Under the pieces are notes generated by a model. The model was given only the letters and a program-made list of their open reading frames with translations. It did not search any database and was not told the origin of the DNA. Of a stretch of DNA of 64,000 bases, positions 35,518 to 44,432 are shown in pieces. The translations under genes and the position numbers were made by a program. The number at the start of each line of letters is the position of its first letter. Position 1 is the stretch's first letter. The stretch is from positions 1 through 64,000 of the forward strand of contig RDOB01000004.1 in NCBI GenBank assembly GCA_011364965.1. The letters run 5' to 3'. Source of the DNA: Candidatus Heimdallarchaeota archaeon (GTDB lineage: Archaea; Asgardarchaeota; Heimdallarchaeia; Hodarchaeales; Hodarchaeaceae).

Positions 35518-36714
35518 ATGAATGTGGATTCAGTGAGTTCAGATGAAAATATAAATCAAATTGGATGCAAATTTGCATTGGTAGGACCTGAATTAAAATT
35601 ACAAAAAAATGTTATTCTAGAATTAAATGAAAATGGAACTATTTTAAAAATTACTCCTAATGCGAACATAAAAAGAAGATCTGCTAATGTCAGCTTTCCA
35701 CACCACTTAATTATACCTAAGCTAATAAATTCGCATATTCATCTGGGGGATAGTGCATTAAAAGACCAAGCATTTAATTTATCTTTAGATGAAGCGGTAG
35801 GGAAAACAGGACTTAAATATCAAGTAAATTCCTACTCAAAATCTGAAAGGATTGCTGCAATGAAAAATTCAATTAAAGAAATGATTTATTCAGGAACTTC
35901 AACCTGCTTAGATTTTCGAGAAGGAGGAATTGAGGGAATTAAAGAATTAATTGTAGCAAAGGAAAACTTACCTATTAATATTCAATGTTTTGGTAGATTT
36001 AACAATTCTAAAATCTTAATTGATGAAATTAGTTTATATAATGGTCTTGGCTTGTCAACTCCGATCGATTATACACTTAAGGAAATGGAGAAATTAAAAC
36101 TAATTTCTCAAGAGAACAATCTTGCTATAGCTACCCATATTGGAGAAAATGAAATGGTGATTAGCGAAGCTACGAATCAATTTGGGGATTCAGATCTTAA
36201 CATCGCTCTAAATTATTTAGATCCCAAAATTTTGGTTCATTTAATCGTTACTAGTGAAGCAGACAGAAAAAAAATCCCTAAATCTAAGTTCTTGGTATTC
36301 TGTCCAAGAGCAAATGCGTATTTTGGTCTAGGGTTTCCTCCAGTTGATTATTTCGTTCAAGCAGGATATAAAATTGGATTAGGAACCGATAACGTCATGA
36401 TTACATCTCCAAATATAATTGAAGAATTAAAATGGACATTATTGAGATTAAGGGAGAAAAAGTTATTTCTGGATCCTATTGAAGCATTAAAAATGATAAC
36501 AATTAATCCAGCTTTTAATTTAAATATCAATTCAGGTTGCTTGTATCCAAATTTCAGCGGAGATGCTTTGATAGTCAACTTAAAGACAGCAAGGACAAAT
36601 TTTAGTGAAGATCCTATTAAAAATCTTCTATTTAGAGCCCAATTCCCTTCAGATATCGATATGAATCTCTTTCATGGGAAACAAATTGGAAATGAAGAAA
36701 TTGCTTGTAAATAA
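35518..36714 (+). CDS. Amidohydrolase-superfamily deaminase (cytosine-deaminase/ATZ-TRZ type)
   Basis: A 398-residue metal-dependent amidohydrolase. HxH at INSHIHLGD, ATHIGEN (His and Glu of the deaminase group), ILVHLIV with the next His, and GLGTDN with the metal Asp are all in the right order, with FCPRANAYFGLGFPPVDYFV as in guanine/cytosine/S-adenosylhomocysteine deaminases. It therefore most likely removes an amino group from a purine- or pyrimidine-like ring. Its stop overlaps the start of the riboflavin-pathway reductase (36692), so a role in that pathway is plausible but unproven. Confidence 0.75.
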   Translation: MNVDSVSSDENINQIGCKFALVGPELKLQKNVILELNENGTILKITPNANIKRRSANVSFPHHLIIPKLINSHIHLGDSALKDQAFNLSLDEAVGKTGLKYQVNSYSKSERIAAMKNSIKEMIYSGTSTCLDFREGGIEGIKELIVAKENLPINIQCFGRFNNSKILIDEISLYNGLGLSTPIDYTLKEMEKLKLISQENNLAIATHIGENEMVISEATNQFGDSDLNIALNYLDPKILVHLIVTSEADRKKIPKSKFLVFCPRANAYFGLGFPPVDYFVQAGYKIGLGTDNVMITSPNIIEELKWTLLRLREKKLFLDPIEALKMITINPAFNLNINSGCLYPNFSGDALIVNLKTARTNFSEDPIKNLLFRAQFPSDIDMNLFHGKQIGNEEIACK

Positions 36715-37396
36715 ACCCTGGGTAATACTTTCTGCAGCCATTAGTCTAGATGGAAAAATTTCCACCTTGTATGAAAATTCAGAGCTTTCAAATCTTGAGG
36801 ATTGGAGTCGAGTCCATAAACTTAGAGCTAATTCAGACGCAATTATGGTGGGAAGTGGAACTATACGAACAGATAATTCCAAACTTACTGTGAAAGATGA
36901 ATTAATCGGAAGAAAACCTAAAAACCATCCTATCCGCATTGTTGTTAGTTCTAGGGGAGATCTTCCCTTTGATGCCCGTATATTTACAAATATTCCAGAA
37001 AATCCTTTAACGATATTAGCTACAACTAAACTTTGCCCTACTAATGTTAAAAAGAAGTTTGAGAATCTGGGTGTTGAGGTTCTCATTTGTGGAGATGGAC
37101 CTTTAACTGATTTGCCTCTGTTATTAGAAAAACTCTACATTGACTACAATATTAGAAATTTGATGGTAGAAGGGGGAAGTAAGTTGAATGGGAGTTTATT
37201 GGAGCAAAAATTAATAGATGAAGTTCAACTCGCAATAGCTCCAGTCATTTGTGGAGAAGGTATTCCTCTTTTTTCTTTAAAACAGCCTATCGAAAATTTC
37301 TCAGAATCCCCCACGTTCTCCTTTCAAAATTTAAAGTCTATTGGAGATATGATTTGGATCAGGATTCTCATAGATTATAAAAAAAGGGAAGTGTAA
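36692..37396 (+). CDS. arfC: 2,5-diamino-6-(ribosylamino)-pyrimidinone 5'-phosphate reductase (RibD C-terminal type)
   Basis: About 234 residues of the RibD C-terminal/HTP-reductase family: WVILSAAISLDGKI, HKLRANSDAIMVGSGTIRTDN with the conserved G-S/T-TxxxDN block, and LMVEGGSKLNGSLL near the end, then PVICGEGIPLF. It reduces the ribosylaminopyrimidine to its ribityl form with NAD(P)H, an early archaeal riboflavin/F420-precursor step. The ATG at 36692 is preferred; 36674 is possible. It overlaps the amidohydrolase gene by 23 nt (41 nt with the earlier start), so translation is coupled. Confidence 0.85.
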   Translation: MKKLLVNKPWVILSAAISLDGKISTLYENSELSNLEDWSRVHKLRANSDAIMVGSGTIRTDNSKLTVKDELIGRKPKNHPIRIVVSSRGDLPFDARIFTNIPENPLTILATTKLCPTNVKKKFENLGVEVLICGDGPLTDLPLLLEKLYIDYNIRNLMVEGGSKLNGSLLEQKLIDEVQLAIAPVICGEGIPLFSLKQPIENFSESPTFSFQNLKSIGDMIWIRILIDYKKREV

Positions 37397-37433
37397 TCCT
37401 TCCCATTGGTTTTCAAATGATAAAATTGATCCC

Positions 37434-38390
37434 CTATATAAATGAAGAAGCTGCAAAAAGAGAAATAAATGTCAAAATATATGGGATAATTGCATAAATT
37501 AGTGCAATGAATATAGCATGAGATCCTTGATTATCAATGGCTTTAGCAGCAAAATATATTAGAATAACACCTAACAGATGAAAGATTATTCCCAAAACGA
37601 AAAATATAATTCCTGTCTCCCCAGAAGTTCCAATTGTATCGATTGCAATTAAGTCAGCACTACTATTGACAGTTAGAGTCATTGGTTCAATAAAAAAAGC
37701 ATAATATGCTAGATTGAATATCTCTTCTATTATTGAAGGGAGATAGGTCCAACCTATGATTGTTGCCGCAGTTTTAAAATTTCTTTGATATGACGGGATT
37801 GAGGATGAAATAATTGCAAATAGTCCCCAAAGAATTAAGGAATTAATAATCCATTCAAATAAAAAATTCAATGGAGCCGTGAAAGCCCCTAGTAGTAAAG
37901 AAAATTGCATTATATCAGCAAGTGTACTAGGATCAAGAGGTCCAGATGGATCCATCCCCATACTTTCAAAGAAAGCGGATGAAAAAGTTATGTTCATTTT
38001 ACTAAAGAGAATATATGATGCAAAACCACCAATTAACCCTACTATAACAATCAAAATGATTGGTTGTCCTAGATTTGGCCTTTTTGCGATTTCTGCCATT
38101 TCTTTTTGAGGTGCTGTGATTACTCCACGGAAATGTTGGAGAAACGGAAGGGGTGGTTCTCTTCTATCCCCATATTGATAAGGAAAACTTCTTCCTGAAT
38201 CATATGGAATCGTTGAAATTCTGCTAGAATCAGAATATGAAGAGGACGGAGTTTTGATTACACCTTGTGAGTCGATTTGGGGAACTTTTTCCCCACAATA
38301 AGCGCAGAATGTAGCATTCTGGAGAATTTCCTTACCACAATTTCCACAATATCTTGGTGATTGAAAGTGAGAATTCAATATTCTAAACAT
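37434..38390 (-). CDS. YIP1-family membrane protein with N-terminal zinc ribbon
   Basis: A 318-residue protein with a zinc ribbon at residues about 15-37 (CGNCGKEIL...CAYCGEKVP), a Ser/Pro-rich linker and a C-terminal YIP1-type domain with about five membrane helices. The motif FRGVITAPQKEMAEIAKRPN preceding the first helix (pro-containing amphipathic entry) is the YIP1 mark. Eukaryotic Yip1 proteins bind Rab GTPases and act in membrane traffic; archaeal homologues are of unknown role. Its gene is beside the roadblock pair and the Rab-like GTPase, which makes a link to that module attractive. Confidence 0.75.
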   Translation of the reverse strand: MFRILNSHFQSPRYCGNCGKEILQNATFCAYCGEKVPQIDSQGVIKTPSSSYSDSSRISTIPYDSGRSFPYQYGDRREPPLPFLQHFRGVITAPQKEMAEIAKRPNLGQPIILIVIVGLIGGFASYILFSKMNITFSSAFFESMGMDPSGPLDPSTLADIMQFSLLLGAFTAPLNFLFEWIINSLILWGLFAIISSSIPSYQRNFKTAATIIGWTYLPSIIEEIFNLAYYAFFIEPMTLTVNSSADLIAIDTIGTSGETGIIFFVLGIIFHLLGVILIYFAAKAIDNQGSHAIFIALIYAIIPYILTFISLFAASSFI

Positions 38391-38576
38391 CCTTTAAAAT
38401 TATGCTTTGAAGTATAGTTGAATATTTTCTTCTGTGAAATAAAAGTGTTGTTTTTACAGAAAGCATAATGTTAATTTCAAAAGAAAACAAAAAAATAATT
38501 CAATTAAGAGATTATTGTTTTTAAAAGAAAAGAAAGCATAATAGAAAGAGGTATAGGATATTTAATGGAAAAAAGC

Positions 38577-38891
38577 TTATGATCGATCCTTTAGCACAAC
38601 AATTGTAAAACTTGCTGCCTCATCAGGGGTAATTATCAATTCTGATTGGGGCATTTCTATATAAACGCTTTGAAGCTTCCCGTGATTTAAAGCATCAGAC
38701 ACACTTCTGACTTTTTTCACCAAAGATGCAACATGGGCTGATACTCGTTCAGCATCGGATTGTGGTAGGTTACTTTGTAGTGGCAATCCATCTTCATCAC
38801 ATACAAGGATTCCTTTCACTCCACGTCGGGCTGCAAGTCGTTTAATCGTATTTTGAAGAACTGAAGGTATTACATATTCATCATTGGACAT
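38577..38891 (-). CDS. Roadblock/LC7 domain protein (MglB-like), second of a tandem pair
   Basis: A 104-residue single-domain roadblock protein: LQNTIKRLAARRGVKGILVCDEDGLPLQSNL is the typical helix-strand start with the D-E-D-G-L-P turn, followed by AERVSAHVASLVKKVRSVSDAL and closing strands. It would dimerise with itself or with its neighbour to regulate a GTPase. The next gene upstream in transcription order, 38900-39241, is a paralogue 8 nt away. Confidence 0.92.
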   Translation of the reverse strand: MSNDEYVIPSVLQNTIKRLAARRGVKGILVCDEDGLPLQSNLPQSDAERVSAHVASLVKKVRSVSDALNHGKLQSVYIEMPQSELIITPDEAASFTIVVLKDRS

Positions 38892-38899
38892 TTTATCAC

Positions 38900-39241
38900 C
38901 TATTTTAATGTTGAGGGACCACCTTCCCTCTTGACAAGAGCAACAATTATTATTTCAGAGTCAAAATCAGGAATGATTTCGACATCACCAACTTCTAATT
39001 CTAATCTGATACTGCGAGCCACTTCCTTAGAAATCTCTTTAGATATATATTTCACCTTACCCACTAATGAGGCCACATTCGCTGCTACATTTTCTGTATC
39101 CTCTGATGGTAAACTTGATTGAAGTGGTAATCCATCTGTATCACATAGAACTGCTCCATATACTCCCTTGTGTTTTCCTACTGATTCTATTACTTTTTCC
39201 AGTGCTTGTTGGGATAAATATCCTGCTCCTTGTTGTGACAT
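38900..39241 (-). CDS. Roadblock/LC7 domain protein (MglB-like), first of a tandem pair
   Basis: A 113-residue paralogue of the following gene: ALEKVIESVGKHKGVYGAVLCDTDGLPLQSSL, then NVAANVASLVGKVKYISKEI and VEIIPDFDSEIIIVALVKR. Identity of the G-x-P-L-Q-S-(N/S)-L stretch between the two is direct evidence of duplication. Two different roadblock chains could form a heterodimer. Convenient neighbours are the Rab-like GTPase (40072-40617) and the YIP1 protein. Confidence 0.92.
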   Translation of the reverse strand: MSQQGAGYLSQQALEKVIESVGKHKGVYGAVLCDTDGLPLQSSLPSEDTENVAANVASLVGKVKYISKEISKEVARSIRLELEVGDVEIIPDFDSEIIIVALVKREGGPSTLK

Positions 39242-39574
39242 TTTTCTTCAGAATCCGTATTATTTAAGGATACTTTTAACCTTTTGCTTTCTAATCCTAT
39301 TTTATTAGATTCTTATTTCTCTGTGCTTCAAGTAAGCTATAATGTAGATCAAAAGAAATAGAGAATGGATAAACTTTTATGACATATAATTTAGTATAAT
39401 TCTAATAAAAAATTTAATTTCATCGGTTTCCCACTGAATTAATAGACCTAACGTCAAGAAATGGAAATCATTCGATATTTCAGTATGAATACTAAAAATT
39501 CAGAGAAAAATATAGGGCTTTCAAACAAAGTTCCGTCACAGATAGCTTTAAATGTCAAAGACTTGTAGGGTCAT
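39242..39574. other. Intergenic region, promoter of the winged-helix gene at its end
   Basis: No gene is seen. A TATA-like CTTTAAATG at about 39546-39554 is roughly 25 nt before the ATG at 39575, consistent with a leaderless message for the following gene. The rest is AT-rich intergenic sequence. Confidence 0.4.
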
Positions 39575-40024
39575 ATGATAAAATACTTGTGTGTGACATT
39601 TATGTCTGATAACAAGAAAAAGGTAAATCAAGAGCCAGAGGATAAATTGAATCTGATTTTAGACGCAATGAACACTCTAGCTGAACGTATTTCTAGTTTA
39701 GATAATAGAATTTCGAAGATAGAAGAAAAAATTGCCTCTACAGAAATTATAAATGAGGTGAATTTTGAAGGAAACGATAACGACCAAAGACAAAGTAAAT
39801 TTAATTTTAATGAACTAGACAAACATTTACGGGATACTTATGACATTTTATCTAACTCTAACAAACCCATGACCGCTTCAGATGTCGCGGAGAGAAGAGG
39901 ATTGAGTCGAAGTACGATCAGTTATCACTTGAACCAATTAGTTACTTATGGATTAGCAAGTAAGGATCAAGGAAGAGCACCAGATTCTAAAAAAGTATTT
40001 TTCCAACCGAAAGATCCTGAATAA
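39575..40024 (+). CDS. Winged-helix regulator with coiled-coil N-terminus
   Basis: A 149-residue protein. Residues about 25-50 form a coiled coil (LNLILDAMNTLAERISSLDNRISKIEEKI), then a winged helix (residues about 84-140) DTYDILSNSNKPMTASDVAERRGLSRSTISYHLNQLVTYGLASK with recognition helix STISYHLNQL. It is likely a dimeric transcription regulator. The leaderless ATG at 39575 fits the TATA spacing; ATG 39602 (MSDNKKK...) is an alternative. It stands on the plus strand between the roadblock pair and the Rab-like GTPase, and could regulate them. Confidence 0.7.
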   Translation: MIKYLCVTFMSDNKKKVNQEPEDKLNLILDAMNTLAERISSLDNRISKIEEKIASTEIINEVNFEGNDNDQRQSKFNFNELDKHLRDTYDILSNSNKPMTASDVAERRGLSRSTISYHLNQLVTYGLASKDQGRAPDSKKVFFQPKDPE

Positions 40025-40071
40025 CATCAATAATCAGAAAAAAAGAGAAAATGGGGGAAAAAAAGAGGATA

Positions 40072-40617
40072 TTATTGAGAAGTGTATGATAGAATGTCTT
40101 CCCCAAGATAAGCAAAAGCCTTCTTTACTCCTTCTCCAGTTTTAGCTGATGTTTCTATGAATTTTATGCCGAGTTTTGCGGCCAATTTGCTACCTTCTTC
40201 CGTAGAAACCGTTTCAGCTCCTTCCTCACGAAGGTCTATTTTATTCGCTAGAAGAACTACTGGTACTTTTGTTTCACGGCCAGAATTTGCCCAGAGGTCA
40301 TTTAGCCATTTCTCTGCATTCTCAAAAGTTTGGCGACGAGTAACATCATATACAAGTACACCACCAAATATCTTTGTATAGTAGGCTTTTACGACTTCTT
40401 TAAAGACAGGTTGACCTGCTAAGTCCCAAATTTGCCACCGAATTTGAGTACTCCCAATCTCGGTATCATATAGGGCAAAATCAGCTCCCATTGTACTCAA
40501 ATAGTCAGTATCAAAACCTTCACCAAGATATCGTTTTCGTAAAGAAGTTTTCCCGACAGCTCCATCACCAGCTAATACTATTTTCCATAATCGTCGATCG
40601 TCTGAAATTTTTCTCAC
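40072..40617 (-). CDS. Ras/Rab-like small GTPase
   Basis: A 181-residue small GTPase with all G motifs: G1 GDGAVGKTS (17-25), G2 Thr in STMGADF (41-47), G3 WDLAGQ, G4 NKID and G5 ETSAK. The strong similarity to Rab/Rac-type sequences (FEVVKAYYTK, GVLVYDVTR) is typical of Asgard archaea. The Gln of DLAGQ is present, so GTP hydrolysis is expected. There is no C-terminal cysteine for prenylation, so membrane attachment would need another signal. The gene is 5 nt after that of an unknown helical protein, which may be an effector or regulator. Confidence 0.92.
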   Translation of the reverse strand: MRKISDDRRLWKIVLAGDGAVGKTSLRKRYLGEGFDTDYLSTMGADFALYDTEIGSTQIRWQIWDLAGQPVFKEVVKAYYTKIFGGVLVYDVTRRQTFENAEKWLNDLWANSGRETKVPVVLLANKIDLREEGAETVSTEEGSKLAAKLGIKFIETSAKTGEGVKKAFAYLGEDILSYTSQ

Positions 40618-40622
40618 CTTTC

Positions 40623-41369
40623 CTAATTAGGTAATTTTAATGATATCAAGGTATCTCGTACCCATTGTGTGAATGTAATATCGTTACTTACAATCCGATC
40701 TACTTGAATTTTGTAATCAGAGGCTGCAATTTCGGTAGGAATGATTATAAATGAATCCTTATTTGCAACAGGTTGCAAACGAATCATAGGTTTCTCAACT
40801 TTGGATGCATCATCAGCAGCAGCTAATTCCAACTCAAGTAAAAATAGAAAATCCTTTGTTTTTATATCATCGAATCCATATTTAACCATATTGTCTTCAG
40901 GTTTTAAATCTAGTAACACCCGACTCCATTCGCTAATCCAATATTCATCTGTAAACCAGTGTTCTAGGTATTCCTTTCTTCGAGCTCGTAATTCGCTCAA
41001 AACAACCATATAACGGATCATCCCTTCCCGAACTCTTTTCATTAAGTTCAATCCTGGTTTATCATACAGTTCATTTAACTTAGCTCGCTCTTTACTTAGG
41101 AGGACCATAATTTTTACAATTTCCTCAAGTTCCCGATCACTAGCGATGGGAACGTACTTTGATACTTTTTCTAACCAAGAAATCGTATTTACAACTTCCT
41201 GTTCTGAAACTTCCTTACCACGAATTGCAGCAAGGGTCTTTTGAATCAGACCTTTATTTTTGATTATTTCAATATGCTCTTTCTTCTGAGCCATCTTACG
41301 ATTTTTTATCATTTCCTCAACTTTAATCGTAGCATACTGGTCGTGTTGTCGTTCCAATTTCGATTTCAC
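40623..41369 (-). CDS. Hypothetical protein co-transcribed with Rab-like GTPase
   Basis: A 248-residue protein, mostly helical (residues about 1-165), with a C-terminal alpha/beta stretch SFIIIPTEIAASDYKIQVDRIVSNDITFTQWVR. No known motif is recognised. It ends 5 nt before the start of the GTPase and is co-transcribed, so it is a candidate effector, GEF or GAP for that GTPase. A DNA-binding or RNA-binding role is not suggested by composition. Confidence 0.65.
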   Translation of the reverse strand: MKSKLERQHDQYATIKVEEMIKNRKMAQKKEHIEIIKNKGLIQKTLAAIRGKEVSEQEVVNTISWLEKVSKYVPIASDRELEEIVKIMVLLSKERAKLNELYDKPGLNLMKRVREGMIRYMVVLSELRARRKEYLEHWFTDEYWISEWSRVLLDLKPEDNMVKYGFDDIKTKDFLFLLELELAAADDASKVEKPMIRLQPVANKDSFIIIPTEIAASDYKIQVDRIVSNDITFTQWVRDTLISLKLPN

Positions 41370-41571
41370 CTTCTCTTATATCAAGGTAACGAAAAATAAT
41401 AAAAAATACCTTCGTTTAGAATCATTCGGAGTCATTTAACTGCTTAGAATTCGTGAATGTTATCACATAAATAAATGTTGATACTGCCAAATTTGTAGTT
41501 TTGTATTTAAAAGATTTTTAACGCGGAGAGTAATGCTTACTAATTCATTCTTCTTCTTTTTTAATGTTAAA

Positions 41572-43263
41572 TTACTCTGAATATGTATCAACTCGTTTTA
41601 CATATCCTAATTTGCGTAATTGCTCCAATGATTGTTGTTCAATTTCATGATCTCTCTTAGTTATTTTAGCAGCTGTTTCGGGAGATAGAATATTTGAGGT
41701 AAACAAAGCCCTAACAGTGGGTCTTAATTCCTCTGGAAGAGAAAGCATCCCTAATGTGTCAAACGCTTGGATTTGGATGTATTTAGGTGGTTCTGTACAA
41801 TCACAAATCTTCTTACCAATTTTCTCTTCTAGACTTCGACGTTTAGCACGTGGATTAATACCCACTTCCCGAAGAAAATCATGTCTTGCATTATGAGGTG
41901 TTGTAAATTCAAAAAAGAGAAGCTCTTGGACCTCAGGGTTTTGGTAATTTTTCCTCACAAAGTCTTTGAATAATTCTTCAGGATCTCCCCGTAATAAGTC
42001 TTTTTCTCCTCCATAAGAGAGAATCTTACTTCGTAAAGAATCAGAAACAGTAGTTATATCGAAAATAAAACTTTCAAAGATCTCCTCTACTAATTTATTA
42101 GCCCCTTTAAACCCTCCTAATCTTCCTGTATTTCCAAAATCATTTATTGCATCATTGTATTCAAGTTCAAATTTCTTGATAAAATTAAACAACATATCTG
42201 TCAATGACTCATTCATTGTAGGGCTATATAAAATTCCCACAACTTTTTTACCTTTTCTCTGAATAATTTTAATGTTGCCATTATCAATATAGCGCAAATC
42301 TCCTCTTCTGCCAGCAGTTTCGGAAACCATAAGAGCAATACTTGCCATTGCGGCTGTAATCAAAGCTGGATTTTTCATTTCGTCTTCAGATTTGCCAAAA
42401 AAATAATAGTACATTGTAGAACCTGAACTTATTCCAGTAATAAACAAAGCAATTGGTGGAGCTTCAGATTCATCAACTTGTTCAATAAAAGTTCCTTTCT
42501 CAGCACTCTGATAATACTTATTGCTCAAATCATCAAAAATGTCATTAAATCTGGATTCAGGATTTTCTATGACGAAAACACCTTTGTCTGGGAATTCATT
42601 TAATTCATTAGACCAAGGAATAGAATAGAATACAGGATGTCGTAACTTTGTCTCTAAACTTTCGATATATTGATCATATTGGTTAAAAACAATTGGAGGC
42701 CTAATCATATTAAGTATTAAAAGGCTGGGCTTTGTTAAGAAGGTGAAGAAGTTTTTAATTGTAGATTTTGTGAGATTAAGGGTAGGATATTTTTCTGTTG
42801 ATATAGTCCAAACTATATCACTATTTAAGATAGCACTCATTGAAATTGATTTATCCTCGAGGCTAGAAGGAAGAATAAAAACTAGGAGGTTGATCGTGTC
42901 TTTAAAAAATAGACTATTAGTCCTATACCTTATCTTCTCATGTAGATCAGTATCTGGGATAGCACAGCCTGAAGATGGCAAAACACGTAAAAAAGAGTCT
43001 TCATTTGCATCTTCAAAGATAACTAATGCCTCTTCTACAAGTATATCATCAGAGATCTCACGAATGAAATCAGAACTAGTAAAATGAGACTTTCCATAAG
43101 ATAATAAGCTATATCGTAGTTTTTCCGTAATGGAAAAATCTACTATCAAAATTCGTGACCCTGGATTCGAACGTGCATAAGATGTGAAAACATTCAGCGC
43201 AATAGTCTTTTTTCCACATCCTGAAGTTCTTGAATAGATACTAATAATTTTGGGGGGAACCAA
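41572..43263 (-). CDS. P-loop ATPase (ParA/MinD-like) fused to longin-like and C-terminal domains
   Basis: A 563-residue multi-domain protein. The N-terminal ~240 residues are a ParA/MinD/SRP-type P-loop ATPase: KIISIYSRTSGCGKKTIALN (Walker A at about 12-20, with the deviant lysine replaced), SRILIVDFSITEKLR as the switch I-like strand, and NLLVFILPSS. A second region (about 270-375) has the layout of a longin/roadblock fold: APPIALFITGISSGSTMYYYFF, helices, then KVVGILYSPTMN. The C-terminal ~110 residues, with ELRPTVRALFTSN and a final LGYVKRVDTYSE, contain a winged-helix-like end. Fusion of a Mrp/MinD-like ATPase with a GTPase-partner fold is unusual and lies in the roadblock/Rab neighbourhood. 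Start is GTG/ATG at 43263; domain calls beyond the P-loop are inferred. Confidence 0.6.
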   Translation of the reverse strand: MVPPKIISIYSRTSGCGKKTIALNVFTSYARSNPGSRILIVDFSITEKLRYSLLSYGKSHFTSSDFIREISDDILVEEALVIFEDANEDSFLRVLPSSGCAIPDTDLHEKIRYRTNSLFFKDTINLLVFILPSSLEDKSISMSAILNSDIVWTISTEKYPTLNLTKSTIKNFFTFLTKPSLLILNMIRPPIVFNQYDQYIESLETKLRHPVFYSIPWSNELNEFPDKGVFVIENPESRFNDIFDDLSNKYYQSAEKGTFIEQVDESEAPPIALFITGISSGSTMYYYFFGKSEDEMKNPALITAAMASIALMVSETAGRRGDLRYIDNGNIKIIQRKGKKVVGILYSPTMNESLTDMLFNFIKKFELEYNDAINDFGNTGRLGGFKGANKLVEEIFESFIFDITTVSDSLRSKILSYGGEKDLLRGDPEELFKDFVRKNYQNPEVQELLFFEFTTPHNARHDFLREVGINPRAKRRSLEEKIGKKICDCTEPPKYIQIQAFDTLGMLSLPEELRPTVRALFTSNILSPETAAKITKRDHEIEQQSLEQLRKLGYVKRVDTYSE

Positions 43264-43398
43264 TTCCTTAACAGCTCAGATTGTGCTAGTTCAAACTAGT
43301 AATAGTGGTGATATCTCTAAAAAATGCATTAATTTCGATATTCTTTGAAGCTTGTATATGTATATGCTATTCGTACTTTTTCTACTTTTCGATAGCGG

Positions 43399-44244
43399 TC
43401 AATATTTATAGAATCCTTCTCCTGATTTTCGACCCAATTTTCCTGCACGAACCATTTTTCTTAATAGAGGACAAGCTTGGAATTTAGGCCCAAATTCGTC
43501 TCTTAAGTAGTCCAAAATATGTAGAGCCGTATCTAAACCTATCAAATCTCCAAGAGTCAGTGGACCCATAGGATGTGCAAGTCCTAGCTTGATTGATTTA
43601 TCAATCTCCTCTACAGATCCTAATCCATCTTGCAACATAAACACCGCCTCATTAAGTATAATAACTGCAAGTCGTGTTGTAGCAAAACCGGGTAGATCAT
43701 TAATTACAACAGTTTCCTTCTGGATAATTTTGCAGTATTCAATTGAAGTGTTTAAAGTATCTTCAGAAGTGACTTCTCCCTTGATAACCTCAACCAGTTT
43801 CATCATTGGAACTGGATTAAAGAAATGTAATCCAATGAACTTTGTTTGACGTTCAGCTGAAACAGAGGATGCTAAATCGGTTATACTGATAGCAGATGTA
43901 TTAGATGCAATTATACAATCTTTCTTACAAATAATGTCTAATTTAGCGAAAGTTTCCTTCTTTAATGAAATTATTTCAGGAATGGCCTCTATTATTAGAT
44001 CACAATCCTTAAAATCCTTCAAATCCAAGGATGCTTTAATTTTACCCATGATCTTAGGAACATCAGTCTCAAGTAATTTTTCCTTTTTAACCATCCTACT
44101 GAGAGACTTTTCCATCTCGGTTAGTCCCCTGTCGATGAATTTTTGTTCTATATCATATAATAGAACATTATATCCAGCAATTGCACTAACCTGGGCAATT
44201 CCATTGCCCATAATCCCTGCACCAAGAATTCCTATAGTTTGCAT
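43399..44244 (-). CDS. 3-hydroxyacyl-CoA dehydrogenase (3-hydroxybutyryl-CoA type)
   Basis: About 281 residues of the short 3-hydroxyacyl-CoA dehydrogenase family: Rossmann GAGIMGNGIAQVSAIAGY at the start, IIEAIPE, SNTSAISITDLA, FIGLHFFNPVPMMKLVEVI with the catalytic His, and LGLAHPMGPLTLGDLIGLD near the end. It oxidises 3-hydroxyacyl-CoA to 3-ketoacyl-CoA with NAD(P). The ATG at 44244, behind AAAGGGAAT, is preferred over an upstream frame start at 44328. It complements the acyl-CoA dehydrogenase at 1828-3021. Confidence 0.92.
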   Translation of the reverse strand: MQTIGILGAGIMGNGIAQVSAIAGYNVLLYDIEQKFIDRGLTEMEKSLSRMVKKEKLLETDVPKIMGKIKASLDLKDFKDCDLIIEAIPEIISLKKETFAKLDIICKKDCIIASNTSAISITDLASSVSAERQTKFIGLHFFNPVPMMKLVEVIKGEVTSEDTLNTSIEYCKIIQKETVVINDLPGFATTRLAVIILNEAVFMLQDGLGSVEEIDKSIKLGLAHPMGPLTLGDLIGLDTALHILDYLRDEFGPKFQACPLLRKMVRAGKLGRKSGEGFYKY

Positions 44245-44432
44245 TTTTATTCCCTTTTTTTCTTTAATAATACAGTCATGAAAATTAATTTCCAGTGGAA
44301 GTATAAGAATTTTGACCAATTTTGGCAATCATTATTAACTGCGGAAAATAACCAACTCTAATTTCGGTAGCTAGCAGAAATTAAGTAAATCATGATGGTT
44401 TATTATATATCTATTAATTGGATTTTTACTGG

